From: Pararhizobium gei
GTDB lineage: Bacteria > Pseudomonadota > Alphaproteobacteria > Rhizobiales > Rhizobiaceae
NCBI RefSeq assembly: GCF_029223885.1
Contig: NZ_CP119409.1
Location: 150,001-214,000 of the forward strand
DNA: 64,000 nt
Reading direction: 5' to 3'
Of the stretch, positions 21,393 through 30,311 are shown in pieces. The stretch's first letter is position 1. Each line of letters opens with the position of its first letter. A model generated the notes under the pieces. It searched no databases, was not told where the DNA came from, and worked only from the letters and a program-made list of their open reading frames with translations. The position numbers were made by a program, and so were the translations under genes.

Positions 21393-22961
21393 ATGCGCGA
21401 GCGCCTTATAGGCATTGACGCCGGTGGAACGATGACGAAAGTCGTCCTGTTTGACCTGAACGGAAATGAGGTCGGCAGCGAACGGCGGACAAACGTCATG
21501 CTGTTGCCGCACGAGGGCTGGACCGAGCGCGATGCCGACAGCATGTGGCGCGCCGCGTGCGAGTGTATCGGCATCCTGCTCAAAAAGACCGCTACAGATC
21601 CGGCCGATATCATTGCCGTGACCCCTTCGGGCTATGGCGGTGGCGTCTATTTGATCGACAAGGACGGTGTGCCCGTTCGAAACGCCCTGGTCTCGACCGA
21701 TACGCGCACCATTCCGCTGATTGCGCGCTGGACCGCCTCGGGTCGTGCCGCTGCGGTTTCAAGGCACATCGAACAGCAGATATGGCCGGGTCAGACCCTG
21801 CCGATCCTGGCCTGGATGCAGGAAAACGAGCCGGACACGCTGCGCCGTACGGCGCATGTCATGGCATGCAAGGATTTTCTGCGCATGCGTCTCTGCGGCG
21901 ACATCTCGACCGATCCAACGGATGCCGGCTGTTCCGGCATCATCAACGTCACGCGGACGGAGATTTCACGCGAAGCGTTTCACGAAGCGGGAATAACAGC
22001 ATGGTTGGACAAGCTTCCGCCGATCGGCCCGAGCGTCGCGATCGTCGGTGGCGTCAGCGAAAAGGCCGCCAGCCAGACGGGCCTGCGCGCTGGGACGCCT
22101 GTCGTGCGTGGCGTCTATGATGTCGTCGGTTGCTCGATGGCATCGGGGGTCGAGCGGCCGGATCAACTGGCCGCCGTCGCTGGCACTTTCAGCATTCATT
22201 CGACCGTGCACAGCACGCCGTCTCACAACCCCCTGCCGACGATTCAGACTCCCTATCCTGTCGCCGGGCAATTTCTGGCGACCACCGCGACGCCGACCTC
22301 GGCCAGCAATCTGGAGTGGCTTTGCAAGACCATGCTGTCGGCCGAAGCGCATCAGGCCCTGCTCGAGGGACGCAGCGTTTACGACATCTGCAACGATCTG
22401 GTGGCCGGAGCGCTGACGCGCAGCAACAGCATTCTCTTCTTCCCGTTCCTGTATGATGGCCCGCAGGGCGCCCCTGCCGGTTTTCTCGGGCTCAAAGCGG
22501 GCGTATCGCTCGCCGACATCATCCGTGCCGTCTACGAAGGTGTTGTCTTTGCCCATCGCCAGGACATGTCCTACCTGCTGGATGGACCCGATGCCGCCGA
22601 TCCCAAGGTCATCCGTCTGGCCGGTGGACCGTCGAAAAGCGCTGTCTGGGCGCAGATGTTCGCAGATGGCCTTGGACTTCCCATCGAGATTGCCAACGGA
22701 ACGGAGTTCGGGGCGAAGGGTGCGGCGATCTGCGCATCGGTCGCAACCGGCATTTATGCCGATATTCCCACTGCAATCGCCGCCATGGTCCATGTCGATC
22801 AGAGGTTCGAGCCTGACCCGGTCAGGGCGAAGGTTCTCACGGCAAAATACAACATCTATCGCGCCGCTATCGACGTCGTGGCACCCCTCTGGTCGCAATC
22901 CCAGGACTGCGAGGATTCATCCTATGAGAACAGCGGATTGCAGCAGGCGCTGGCAGTCTGA
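21393..22961 (+). CDS. FGGY-family polyol/sugar kinase (EryA-like)
   Basis: 522 residues from the ATG preceded by GGAGGAGGA. The N-terminal phosphate-binding loop GIDAGGTMTKVVLFD, the mid-domain TPSGYGGGVYLID and DPTDAGCSGI, and the C-terminal FGGY domain (AVAGTFSI, LAGGPSKSAVWAQMFADGLG) are complete. Overall pattern is nearest erythritol kinase EryA and related polyol kinases rather than GlpK. It is divergent from the GlpD/EryB-like gene and 47 bases upstream of the glycerol-type ABC transporter, so it likely phosphorylates that transporter's cargo. Exact polyol is not determined. Confidence 0.9.
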   Translation: MRERLIGIDAGGTMTKVVLFDLNGNEVGSERRTNVMLLPHEGWTERDADSMWRAACECIGILLKKTATDPADIIAVTPSGYGGGVYLIDKDGVPVRNALVSTDTRTIPLIARWTASGRAAAVSRHIEQQIWPGQTLPILAWMQENEPDTLRRTAHVMACKDFLRMRLCGDISTDPTDAGCSGIINVTRTEISREAFHEAGITAWLDKLPPIGPSVAIVGGVSEKAASQTGLRAGTPVVRGVYDVVGCSMASGVERPDQLAAVAGTFSIHSTVHSTPSHNPLPTIQTPYPVAGQFLATTATPTSASNLEWLCKTMLSAEAHQALLEGRSVYDICNDLVAGALTRSNSILFFPFLYDGPQGAPAGFLGLKAGVSLADIIRAVYEGVVFAHRQDMSYLLDGPDAADPKVIRLAGGPSKSAVWAQMFADGLGLPIEIANGTEFGAKGAAICASVATGIYADIPTAIAAMVHVDQRFEPDPVRAKVLTAKYNIYRAAIDVVAPLWSQSQDCEDSSYENSGLQQALAV

Positions 22962-23008
22962 CGTGACTTGCAGGAAACGGACGATGCTCAGAGAAGGTGT
23001 TGCGGCCC

Positions 23009-24091
23009 ATGCTTGAATTGAAGAACATAACGAAGGTTGTTGGTGCGGATACGCATATCCATCCGACTGATCTGACGCTTGAGCGGGGTTCGCTGAATGT
23101 GCTGCTTGGGCCGACGCTGTCGGGCAAGACGTCGCTGATGCGGCTGATGGCGGGGCTTGACAAGCCGACGACGGGCACGATTGTCTTTGACGGCAAGGAT
23201 GTGACCGGCCTGCGGGTGCAGGATCGCGGCGTTGCGATGGTGTACCAGCAGTTCATCAACTATCCGGCGATGACGGTCTATGAGAACATCGCCTCGCCGA
23301 TGCGGATCGCCGGCAGGGACAAGGCGACGATCGACCGGGAGGTGCGCAAGGCGGCCGACCTGATGCGGCTGACGCCGTTTCTCGATCGCATGCCGCTCAA
23401 TCTGTCCGGCGGCCAGCAGCAGCGCACGGCCCTTGCCCGCGCCATCGTCAAGAACGCCAGTCTCGTTCTGCTGGACGAGCCCCTTGCCAACCTGGATTAC
23501 AAGCTGCGCGAGGAACTGCGGGAAGAACTGCCCAAGCTGTTTGCCGCCTCCGGATCGATCTTCGTCTACGCGACCACCGAAGCGCAGGAAGCCCTGCTGC
23601 TGGGCGGCAACACCGCAACCATGAGCGAAGGCCGGATCAGCCAGTTCGGTCAGACGATCAACGTCTACCGCCGGCCGCATGATCTGGTCACGGCAAAAAC
23701 CTTTGCCGATCCGCCGCTGAACACGATCGACCTCACGAAAGCCGGCGCCGCCTTCCAGCGCAACGGCGCACCCGTGCTGCCGGTGCCGCAGCATCTTGCC
23801 GCCCTGCCGGACGGCCCGTGCACGCTGGCCTTCCATCCGCACCACCTTTCGGTCCGGCGTCCGCACGAGACGGCGGCGGTCCTGCCTGCCCGGATCATCA
23901 TTTCGGAAATTGCCGGTTCCGAAAGTTTCATCCACGTGGCCTTTGGAGACCACCGCTGGGTGATGCTGGTACATGGCATTCACGATATCGACGCCGATAC
24001 CGATGTCGGCCTGTTTGTCGATACCCGGCATCTGATGGCCTTCGGCGCGGATGGCAGGGCGATTTCCGGCGACAGCCGGAAAGCGGCGTGA
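23009..24091 (+). CDS. glpS: Glycerol-type ABC ATPase GlpS
   Basis: 360 residues from ATG 23009 (a GTG at 22997 is the alternative). ABC domain 1-235: Walker A GPTLSGKT (34-41), signature LSGGQQQR (132-139), Walker B LVLLDEP (152-158); then a MalK-like regulatory OB domain. The switch histidine is missing: the usual THD reads TTE (189-191). Its partner GlpT has the reverse defect. It heads the glpSTPQUV-type operon known from Rhizobium leguminosarum for glycerol uptake. Confidence 0.92.
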   Translation: MLELKNITKVVGADTHIHPTDLTLERGSLNVLLGPTLSGKTSLMRLMAGLDKPTTGTIVFDGKDVTGLRVQDRGVAMVYQQFINYPAMTVYENIASPMRIAGRDKATIDREVRKAADLMRLTPFLDRMPLNLSGGQQQRTALARAIVKNASLVLLDEPLANLDYKLREELREELPKLFAASGSIFVYATTEAQEALLLGGNTATMSEGRISQFGQTINVYRRPHDLVTAKTFADPPLNTIDLTKAGAAFQRNGAPVLPVPQHLAALPDGPCTLAFHPHHLSVRRPHETAAVLPARIIISEIAGSESFIHVAFGDHRWVMLVHGIHDIDADTDVGLFVDTRHLMAFGADGRAISGDSRKAA

Positions 24092-24100
24092 GGACAGATC

Positions 24101-25171
24101 ATGGCACGCATCAATCTCGATCATATCCGCCACGCCTACGGCCTTCGCCTGTCGGCTCCTGGTGACTACGCATTGAAGGAAGTCCACCATGAGTGGAACG
24201 ATGGCGGCGCCTATGCGCTGCTGGGTCCGTCGGGCTGCGGCAAGACCACGCTGCTCAACATCATTTCCGGGCTGGTGCAGCCGTCCGAAGGCAGGATCCT
24301 GTTCGACGGCAAGGATGTGACCAACCTGTCGACCCAGGAACGCAACATCGCGCAGGTGTTCCAGTTCCCGGTGATCTACGACACGATGACGGTCTACGAC
24401 AATCTGGCTTTTCCGCTGCGCAACCGGAAGGTTTCCGAACCCGAGGTCGATCGCCGTGTGCGAGAAATCATCGAGATGATCGGCCTGTCCGACTGGGCAA
24501 AGAAAAAGGCGCAAGGGCTGACCGCCGACCAGAAGCAGAAGATCTCGCTCGGCCGCGGCCTGGTGCGCTCGGATGTCAGCGCCATCCTGTTCGACGAGCC
24601 TTTGACCGTGATCGATCCGCATATGAAATGGGTGCTGCGCTCGCAATTGAAGCGGCTGCACAAGCAGTTCGGCTTCACCATGGTCTACGTTACCCACGAC
24701 CAGACGGAAGCGCTGACCTTCGCCGACAAGGTCGTGGTCATGTATGACGGCGAGATCGTCCAGATCGGCACGCCGGCGGAACTGTTCGAAAAGCCGAAGC
24801 ACACGTTCGTGGGATACTTCATCGGTTCGCCGGGCATGAACTTTTTGCCGGCGAAAATCGAGGGCTCCACGGTCGATCTTGAGGGCCAGACGATCGATCT
24901 GTCCTTCGCGCCGCAGGTGGCGCCGGGCGCCAGGACGGAACTCGGCATTCGCCCGGAATTCGTGAAGCTCGGGCGAGAGGGCATGCCGGTGACGATTTCC
25001 AAGGTCGAGGATATCGGCCGCCAGAAGATCGTGCGGGCGCAGTTCGGCGGGCGGCCGATGGCCATCGTTTTGCATGAGGACGGGGAAATCCCGGCGGAAC
25101 CGAAGATTACCTTCGATCCGGCGGCCATCAACATCTACGCCGATAGCTGGCGCGTCGGCGCGGAGGGCTGA
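24101..25171 (+). CDS. glpT: Glycerol-type ABC ATPase GlpT
   Basis: 356 residues. Walker A GPSGCGKT (42-49), Walker B AILFDEP (161-167) and the switch histidine in YVTHDQ (His199) are intact. The signature is degenerate, LTADQKQK (140-147) instead of LSGGQ. With GlpS this gives one canonical nucleotide site (GlpT Walker/His plus GlpS LSGGQ) and one degenerate site. The C-terminal MalK-like domain has the LGIRPEFVKL motif. It lies nine bases after glpS. Confidence 0.92.
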   Translation: MARINLDHIRHAYGLRLSAPGDYALKEVHHEWNDGGAYALLGPSGCGKTTLLNIISGLVQPSEGRILFDGKDVTNLSTQERNIAQVFQFPVIYDTMTVYDNLAFPLRNRKVSEPEVDRRVREIIEMIGLSDWAKKKAQGLTADQKQKISLGRGLVRSDVSAILFDEPLTVIDPHMKWVLRSQLKRLHKQFGFTMVYVTHDQTEALTFADKVVVMYDGEIVQIGTPAELFEKPKHTFVGYFIGSPGMNFLPAKIEGSTVDLEGQTIDLSFAPQVAPGARTELGIRPEFVKLGREGMPVTISKVEDIGRQKIVRAQFGGRPMAIVLHEDGEIPAEPKITFDPAAINIYADSWRVGAEG

Positions 25172-25175
25172 AGAC

Positions 25176-26042
25176 ATGCATAAGACCTGGAACAACAAGG
25201 CCTGGTTGATGGTGCTGCCGGTGCTGGTGCTGGTCGCTTTCTCCGCCGTGATCCCGCTGATGACGGTGGTCAACTATTCGGTACAGGACACGTTCGGCAA
25301 CAATGAATTCTTCTGGGCCGGCACGGAATGGTTCACGGAGGTGCTCGACTCCGCACGGTTCTGGGATGCCCTGCAGCGCAACCTGTTCTTTTCCGGCATC
25401 ATCCTGGCCATCGAGATCCCGCTTGGCATCTTCATTGCGCTCAACATGCCGAAGAAGGGGCTGGGCGTCCCCTTCTGTCTCGTCTTCATGGCCTTGCCGC
25501 TGCTGATCCCGTGGAATGTGGTCGGCACGATCTGGCAGTTGCTGAGCAGGGCGGATATCGGCCTTGTCGGCTACAGCCTGGCGCGCCTGGGCATTCCGTT
25601 CAACTATGCCTCCGATCCGCTGCATGCCTGGATCACCGTCGTCGTCATGGATGTCTGGCACTGGACGAGCCTTGTGGTGCTTCTGGCCTATGCCGGTCTC
25701 GTCTCGATCCCCGACAGCTACTACCAGGCAGCCAAGATCGACGGCGCGTCGCGCTGGGCCGTGTTCCGCTATATCCAGCTTCCCAAGCTGAAGCGGGTGC
25801 TCTTGATCGCCGTGCTGTTGCGCTTCATGGACAGCTTCATGATCTATACCGAGCCCTTCGTCGTCACCGGTGGCGGGCCGGGATCCGCCACGACCTTTTT
25901 GTCGATCGATCTCGTGAAGATCGCCGTCGGCCAGTTCGACCTTGGACCTGCCGCCGCCATGTCCCTCATCTATTTCCTGATCGTCCTGCTGCTCTCATGG
26001 GTGTTCTACACCGTGATGACCAGCAGCGACGCCGCCAACTGA
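25176..26042 (+). CDS. glpP: Glycerol-type ABC permease GlpP
   Basis: 288 residues, MalF/UgpA-like with six predicted TM helices; TM1 starts at residue 8 (WLMVLPVLVLVAFSAVI). The EAA loop reads YYQAAKIDGASRWAVFRYIQLP. It starts four bases after glpT at ATG 25176. It forms the membrane channel with GlpQ. Confidence 0.93.
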   Translation: MHKTWNNKAWLMVLPVLVLVAFSAVIPLMTVVNYSVQDTFGNNEFFWAGTEWFTEVLDSARFWDALQRNLFFSGIILAIEIPLGIFIALNMPKKGLGVPFCLVFMALPLLIPWNVVGTIWQLLSRADIGLVGYSLARLGIPFNYASDPLHAWITVVVMDVWHWTSLVVLLAYAGLVSIPDSYYQAAKIDGASRWAVFRYIQLPKLKRVLLIAVLLRFMDSFMIYTEPFVVTGGGPGSATTFLSIDLVKIAVGQFDLGPAAAMSLIYFLIVLLLSWVFYTVMTSSDAAN

Positions 26043-26052
26043 GGAGAGCGTG

Positions 26053-26976
26053 ATGAACACCCACGCAAGCGCCATCCCGACCGCACAGACGGATGCCGCC
26101 GACACGCTACGGACGGGCATGACGCAGGTGGCGGAACGCCGCCCCGGCACGCTTCCATTGCCGGCACGGCGCACGAAAACCGGCTTGGCCTGGCTCGTGC
26201 CGACGCTTTATATCGTGTTCCTGATGCTGCCGATCTACTGGCTGGTGAACATGAGCTTCAAGACCAATACGGAGATCATGTCCGGCGTCTCCTTGTTTCC
26301 GCAGACGCCGACGCTGCGCAATTACATGGTGATCTTCACCGATCCGTCCTGGTACAAGGGCTATATCAACTCGATCCTCTATGTCGTTCTCAACACGATC
26401 ATCTCGGTTTCGGTGGCGCTTCCGGCGGCTTACGCTTTCTCGCGTTACCGGTTTCTGGGCGACAAGCACCTGTTCTTCTGGCTGCTCACCAACCGCATGG
26501 CGCCGCCGGCCGTGTTCGCGCTGCCCTTCTTCCAGCTCTACTCGGCCTTCGGGCTGATCGACACGCATATCGCGGTTGCGCTGGCGCACTGCCTGTTCAA
26601 CGTACCGCTGGCCGTCTGGATCCTCGAGGGCTTCATGTCGGGCGTGCCGAAGGAAATCGACGAAACCGCCTATATCGACGGGTATTCCTTCCCGCGCTTC
26701 TTTGTGAAGATCTACGTGCCCCTGATCGCATCGGGCATCGGTGTGGCGGCCTTCTTCTGCTTCATGTTTTCCTGGGTCGAGCTTCTGATCGCCCGCACCC
26801 TGACGACCACCGACGCCAAGCCGATCGCTGCCATCATGACCCGCACGGTCTCGGCATCGGGCATGGACTGGGGCGTGCTGGCGGCGGCCGGTGTGCTGAC
26901 GATCATTCCGGGCGCGCTGGTGATCTACTTCGTGCGCAACTACATCGCCAAGGGCTTTGCCCTTGGCCGGGTATAG
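26053..26976 (+). CDS. glpQ: Glycerol-type ABC permease GlpQ
   Basis: 307 residues, MalG/UgpE-like. A ~45-residue polar N-terminus precedes TM1 (LVPTLYIVFLMLPIYWLVNM). The EAA loop is DETAYIDGYSFPRFFVKIYVP. ATG 26053 is preferred over the adjacent GTG 26050 because AGGAGAG lies upstream. It pairs with GlpP. Confidence 0.93.
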   Translation: MNTHASAIPTAQTDAADTLRTGMTQVAERRPGTLPLPARRTKTGLAWLVPTLYIVFLMLPIYWLVNMSFKTNTEIMSGVSLFPQTPTLRNYMVIFTDPSWYKGYINSILYVVLNTIISVSVALPAAYAFSRYRFLGDKHLFFWLLTNRMAPPAVFALPFFQLYSAFGLIDTHIAVALAHCLFNVPLAVWILEGFMSGVPKEIDETAYIDGYSFPRFFVKIYVPLIASGIGVAAFFCFMFSWVELLIARTLTTTDAKPIAAIMTRTVSASGMDWGVLAAAGVLTIIPGALVIYFVRNYIAKGFALGRV

Positions 26977-26989
26977 GGGAGGCAGTCGC

Positions 26990-27271
26990 ATGGACTTTTC
27001 GTGGATGGCATGGACGCTGCCGACGGCGCTCTTTTTCCTGACGATCCTTTCTCTGCTGATCGGCATGGGCATCTGGGAATATGTATCGCCGGGCGGCAAT
27101 CCGCGTGTCGGCATTCTGCGGTTCGAGACCACGCGCGGCGACCGGCTCTTCGTGTCGCTGCTGGGCTCGGCCTTCATTCATCTCGCATGGCTGGGGCTTG
27201 GCGGCCCTGACCTGTGGTGGGCTCTTGCTCTGTCAGTTGTCTACGCCGTCGGCGTCTTCAAACTGGTCTGA
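26990..27271 (+). CDS. glpU: Small membrane protein GlpU (DUF2160)
   Basis: 93 residues, three hydrophobic segments (about 8-28, 57-70, 74-92) and the family's RFETTRGDRLF loop. Members are found only in glycerol-type ABC operons between the second permease and the binding protein; the function is not established. AGGGGAGG lies just upstream of ATG 26990. The conserved slot suggests an accessory subunit of the transporter. A different 62-residue membrane protein occupies the matching slot in the second transporter (45793). Confidence 0.85.
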   Translation: MDFSWMAWTLPTALFFLTILSLLIGMGIWEYVSPGGNPRVGILRFETTRGDRLFVSLLGSAFIHLAWLGLGGPDLWWALALSVVYAVGVFKLV

Positions 27272-27356
27272 GACAGGACGTACGGACGGATTGCCCTGGG
27301 GAGGAACCATTGGACAATCCGGATATTGCAAATCGCAAAAACCTGAGGAGGAACAT

Positions 27357-29078
27357 ATGCGACAGCATCTATTGACATCGACGGCGGCCATGCTGCTGGC
27401 CTTTACCGGGACCGCATTCGCGGGCATGGATGAAGCAAAAACCTTCCTGGATGCGGAAGTGGGCGAGTTGTCGACCCTCGATCGCACCGCCCAGGAAGCC
27501 GAAATGCAGTGGTTCATCGATGCTGCCAAGCCGTTTGCCGGCATGGACATCAAGGTGGTCTCGGAAACCATCGCCACGCATGAATATGAATCGAAGGTGC
27601 TGGCGCCGGCCTTCACCGCCATCACCGGCATCAAGGTCACGCATGACCTGATCGGCGAAGGCGACGTCGTCGAAAAGCTGCAGACGCAGATGCAGTCGGG
27701 CGAGAACATCTACGACGCCTATGTCAACGATAGCGACCTGATCGGCACCCATTGGCGCTACCAGCAGGCCCGCTCGCTGACCAAGTGGATGGCCAACGAA
27801 GGCAAGGACGTCACCAATCCCGGTCTCGACCTCGCCGACTTCATCGGCACCAAGTTTACGACGGCTCCGGACGGCGATCTCTACCAGCTCCCTGACCAGC
27901 AGTTCGCCAACCTCTACTGGTTCCGCTATGACTGGTTCAACGACGAGAAGAACAAGGCGGACTTCAAGGCGAAGTACGGCTACGATCTCGGCGTTCCCGT
28001 CAACTGGTCTGCCTACGAGGACATCGCCGAATTCTTCACCGGCCGCGAAATCGACGGCAAGAAGGTTTTTGGCCACATGGACTATGGCAAGAAGGACCCG
28101 TCGCTCGGCTGGCGCTTCACCGATGCCTGGCTTTCCATGGCCGGCAACGGCGACAAGGGCCTGCCGAACGGCCTGCCTGTGGACGAATGGGGCGTCAAGG
28201 TCAACGAGAAGTCCCAGCCTGTGGGATCCTGCGTTGCCCGCGGCGGCGACACCAACGGCCCGGCATCGGTCTATTCGATCCAGAAGTACCTCGACTGGTT
28301 GAAGGCCTATGCACCGCCGGAAGCCCAGGGCATGACGTTTGGCGAGTCCGGTCCGGTTCCGGCCCAGGGCAATATCGCCCAGCAGATGTTCACCTACACG
28401 GCCTTCACGGCCGACTTCGTCAAGGAAGGCTTGCCGGTCGTCAATGCGGACGGGACGCCGAAATGGCGTTTTGCTCCGAGCCCGCATGGCGTCTACTGGA
28501 AAGACGGCATGAAGCTCGGCTATCAGGACGTCGGCTCGTGGACGCTGCTGAAATCGACACCGGAAGATCGCGCCAAGGCCGCATGGCTCTATGCGCAATT
28601 CGTCTCGTCCAAGACGGTTGACGTCAAGAAAAGCCAGGTTGGCCTGACGCTCATCCGCGAAAGCACGATCCAGCACAAGTCCTTCACGGACCGTGCGCCC
28701 AAACTGGGCGGACTGATCGAGTTCTACCGTTCGCCGGCCCGCGTGCAATGGTCGCCGACCGGGACCAACATTCCCGACTATCCGAAGCTGGCACAGCTCT
28801 GGTGGCAGGCGATCGGCGACGCATCCTCGGGTGCAAAGACCGCGCAGGAAGCCATGGATTCGCTGTGCGCCGAACAGGAAAAGGTGCTGGGCCGCCTCGA
28901 ACGGTCCGGCATCCAGGGCGATATCGGCCCCAAACTCGCTGAAGAACACGATCTGGCCTACTGGAACGCGCAAGCCGTCAAAGCCGGAAACCTCGCCCCT
29001 CAGCTCAAGATCGAAAACGAAAAGGAAAAGCCAATAACCGTAAACTACGACGAATTGGTCAAGAGCTGGCAGAAATAA
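27357..29078 (+). CDS. glpV: Glycerol-type ABC substrate-binding protein GlpV
   Basis: 573 residues from ATG 27357, which follows AGGAGGAAC. A Sec signal peptide ends at about residue 21 (TGTAFA|GMDEA). The mature chain is an extracellular solute-binding family 1 protein, much longer than maltose-type relatives, with a long N-terminal segment before the SBP core (IKVVSETIATHEYESKVLAPAF). This length is typical of the GlpV group. It captures the polyol in the periplasm and is the last gene of the transporter operon. A strong terminator follows. Confidence 0.92.
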   Translation: MRQHLLTSTAAMLLAFTGTAFAGMDEAKTFLDAEVGELSTLDRTAQEAEMQWFIDAAKPFAGMDIKVVSETIATHEYESKVLAPAFTAITGIKVTHDLIGEGDVVEKLQTQMQSGENIYDAYVNDSDLIGTHWRYQQARSLTKWMANEGKDVTNPGLDLADFIGTKFTTAPDGDLYQLPDQQFANLYWFRYDWFNDEKNKADFKAKYGYDLGVPVNWSAYEDIAEFFTGREIDGKKVFGHMDYGKKDPSLGWRFTDAWLSMAGNGDKGLPNGLPVDEWGVKVNEKSQPVGSCVARGGDTNGPASVYSIQKYLDWLKAYAPPEAQGMTFGESGPVPAQGNIAQQMFTYTAFTADFVKEGLPVVNADGTPKWRFAPSPHGVYWKDGMKLGYQDVGSWTLLKSTPEDRAKAAWLYAQFVSSKTVDVKKSQVGLTLIRESTIQHKSFTDRAPKLGGLIEFYRSPARVQWSPTGTNIPDYPKLAQLWWQAIGDASSGAKTAQEAMDSLCAEQEKVLGRLERSGIQGDIGPKLAEEHDLAYWNAQAVKAGNLAPQLKIENEKEKPITVNYDELVKSWQK

Positions 29079-29112
29079 GCACCGAAACTGACATGGTGAT
29101 TGCAAGAACCAA

Positions 29113-29145
29113 AACGCCCGGAGGTCATCCTCCGGGCGTTCTTTT
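29113..29145 (+). terminator. Intrinsic terminator after glpV
   Basis: AACGCCCGGAGG (29113-29124), loop TCAT and CCTCCGGGCGTT (29129-29140) make a perfect 12-bp stem followed by CTTTT. Confidence 0.92.
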
Positions 29146-29426
29146 GCATGGGTTTCGCCGATGGTAGAAATAAATAATTTTCATGAGTGCTGAATTCTGC
29201 TCGATACAAGGAGCCTTCCAAAGTTCATTTTCTGACAAATTTTCGATTATTCGGTAATACGAGTTGAAATAATTGAATATTTATAGGGGTCGCGAAAAAG
29301 AAAATTATTTACAAAAAGTCTGCGTTTGGTATCACTTGTTGCAGGGTGTCGTTGGCCCGCGACGTTTCGGGCGGGGTTCGCCTGACGACGGCTTTGACAA
29401 CAAAAACGCACAGGATGGGCAGGAAC
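29146..29426 (+). promoter_or_regulatory. Promoter and leader of the aldolase operon
   Basis: ATTTTCT at 29227-29233 overlaps a good promoter: CTGACA (29232-29237), 17 bases, TAATAC (29255-29260). The same arrangement, ATTTTC immediately before the -35, occurs at 32414. Transcription would start near 29267 and leave a leader of about 160 bases whose first part is AT-rich. No riboswitch class is recognised in it. Confidence 0.6.
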
Positions 29427-30308
29427 ATGGCATTCGTATCGATGGGGCCGATGCTCAAGCGGGCGCAGGCCGGCGGCTACGGCATCGCCGCCTTCAACAT
29501 GATCGACTACAACAGCGCGCGTTCCATCGTGGAAGGCGCTGCCGGCATGAACGCTCCGATTATCGTTCAGGTCTCGGTGAAGACCATCCGGCACTGGGGC
29601 TTCAAGCCAATCGCCACGTGGGTCCGGATGATGGCGGAAGATGCGGACATTCCGGTCGCGCTTCATCTCGATCACTGCACGGACGAAGAGGTCATCAAGC
29701 GTTGCATTGATGCCGGCTGGACATCTGTGATGTTCGACGGTTCGTCTCTGCCCTTTGCCGAGAACCGGGATCGCTCGGAAGCCATTTACCGGCTGACCGA
29801 ATCGGCCGGCGTCGGGCTTGAAGCCGAAATCGGTGCCATCGGCGGCGTTGAGGACGACAAGTTCGTCGCCGAGGATTCCGCCATTCTCGCCGACTACGGC
29901 GAATGCCTCGAATTCGTGAAGAACATGCCGAATCTTGCGGTCTTTGCGCCAGCCATCGGCACGGCGCATGGTGTCTACAAAGGTCAGCCGAAGATCGCCT
30001 ATGCGCTGCTCGAGAAGATCACGGCTGCGGTTTCCATACCCATCGCGCTGCATGGCGGCACCGGTCTCAGCCAAGACCAGTTCGACCGCTGTATCGCTGC
30101 CGGTTGCGCCAAGGTGAATATTTCGACGATGCACAAGATCCGTTTCATCGAGGGATTTGTCGGTGTGCGACAGGAGAAGCCGAAGCTTGAGGAGCCGCTG
30201 CCCTTCATCATCGGCCAGTATGATGCGATGAAAAAGGATGTCTGCGACATGATCACCGCTTTCGGCTCCCAGGGCAAGGCCGCGCATGCTGCCGGCACGG
30301 CGGGCTGA
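29427..30308 (+). CDS. Class II fructose-bisphosphate-aldolase family protein
   Basis: 293 residues from ATG 29427. Class II aldolase features: LHLDHCTDEE (zinc His plus catalytic Asp), a Glu-rich active loop (EAEIGAIGG), GTAHGVY (second zinc His), LHGGTGLS (third zinc His and phosphate binding) and NISTMHKIR. Family members cleave fructose-1,6-, tagatose-1,6-bisphosphate or other ketose bisphosphates (FbaA, GatY, KbaY, IolJ). Sequence does not fix the substrate. It is followed after three bases by a CbbY-like phosphatase. Confidence 0.88.
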   Translation: MAFVSMGPMLKRAQAGGYGIAAFNMIDYNSARSIVEGAAGMNAPIIVQVSVKTIRHWGFKPIATWVRMMAEDADIPVALHLDHCTDEEVIKRCIDAGWTSVMFDGSSLPFAENRDRSEAIYRLTESAGVGLEAEIGAIGGVEDDKFVAEDSAILADYGECLEFVKNMPNLAVFAPAIGTAHGVYKGQPKIAYALLEKITAAVSIPIALHGGTGLSQDQFDRCIAAGCAKVNISTMHKIRFIEGFVGVRQEKPKLEEPLPFIIGQYDAMKKDVCDMITAFGSQGKAAHAAGTAG

Positions 30309-30311
30309 GCG

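Noticed and set aside
22988..25273. Long (761-residue) antisense frame opposite glpS and glpT
   Set aside because: Its composition is Arg/Asp/His-rich as expected for the complement of GC-rich coding DNA; both sense genes have full family motifs.
26107..27177. Long antisense frame opposite glpQ and glpU
   Set aside because: Same shadow effect from high-GC third positions.
27369..29105. 578-residue antisense frame opposite glpV
   Set aside because: No family features; glpV on the plus strand has signal peptide, RBS and operon context.
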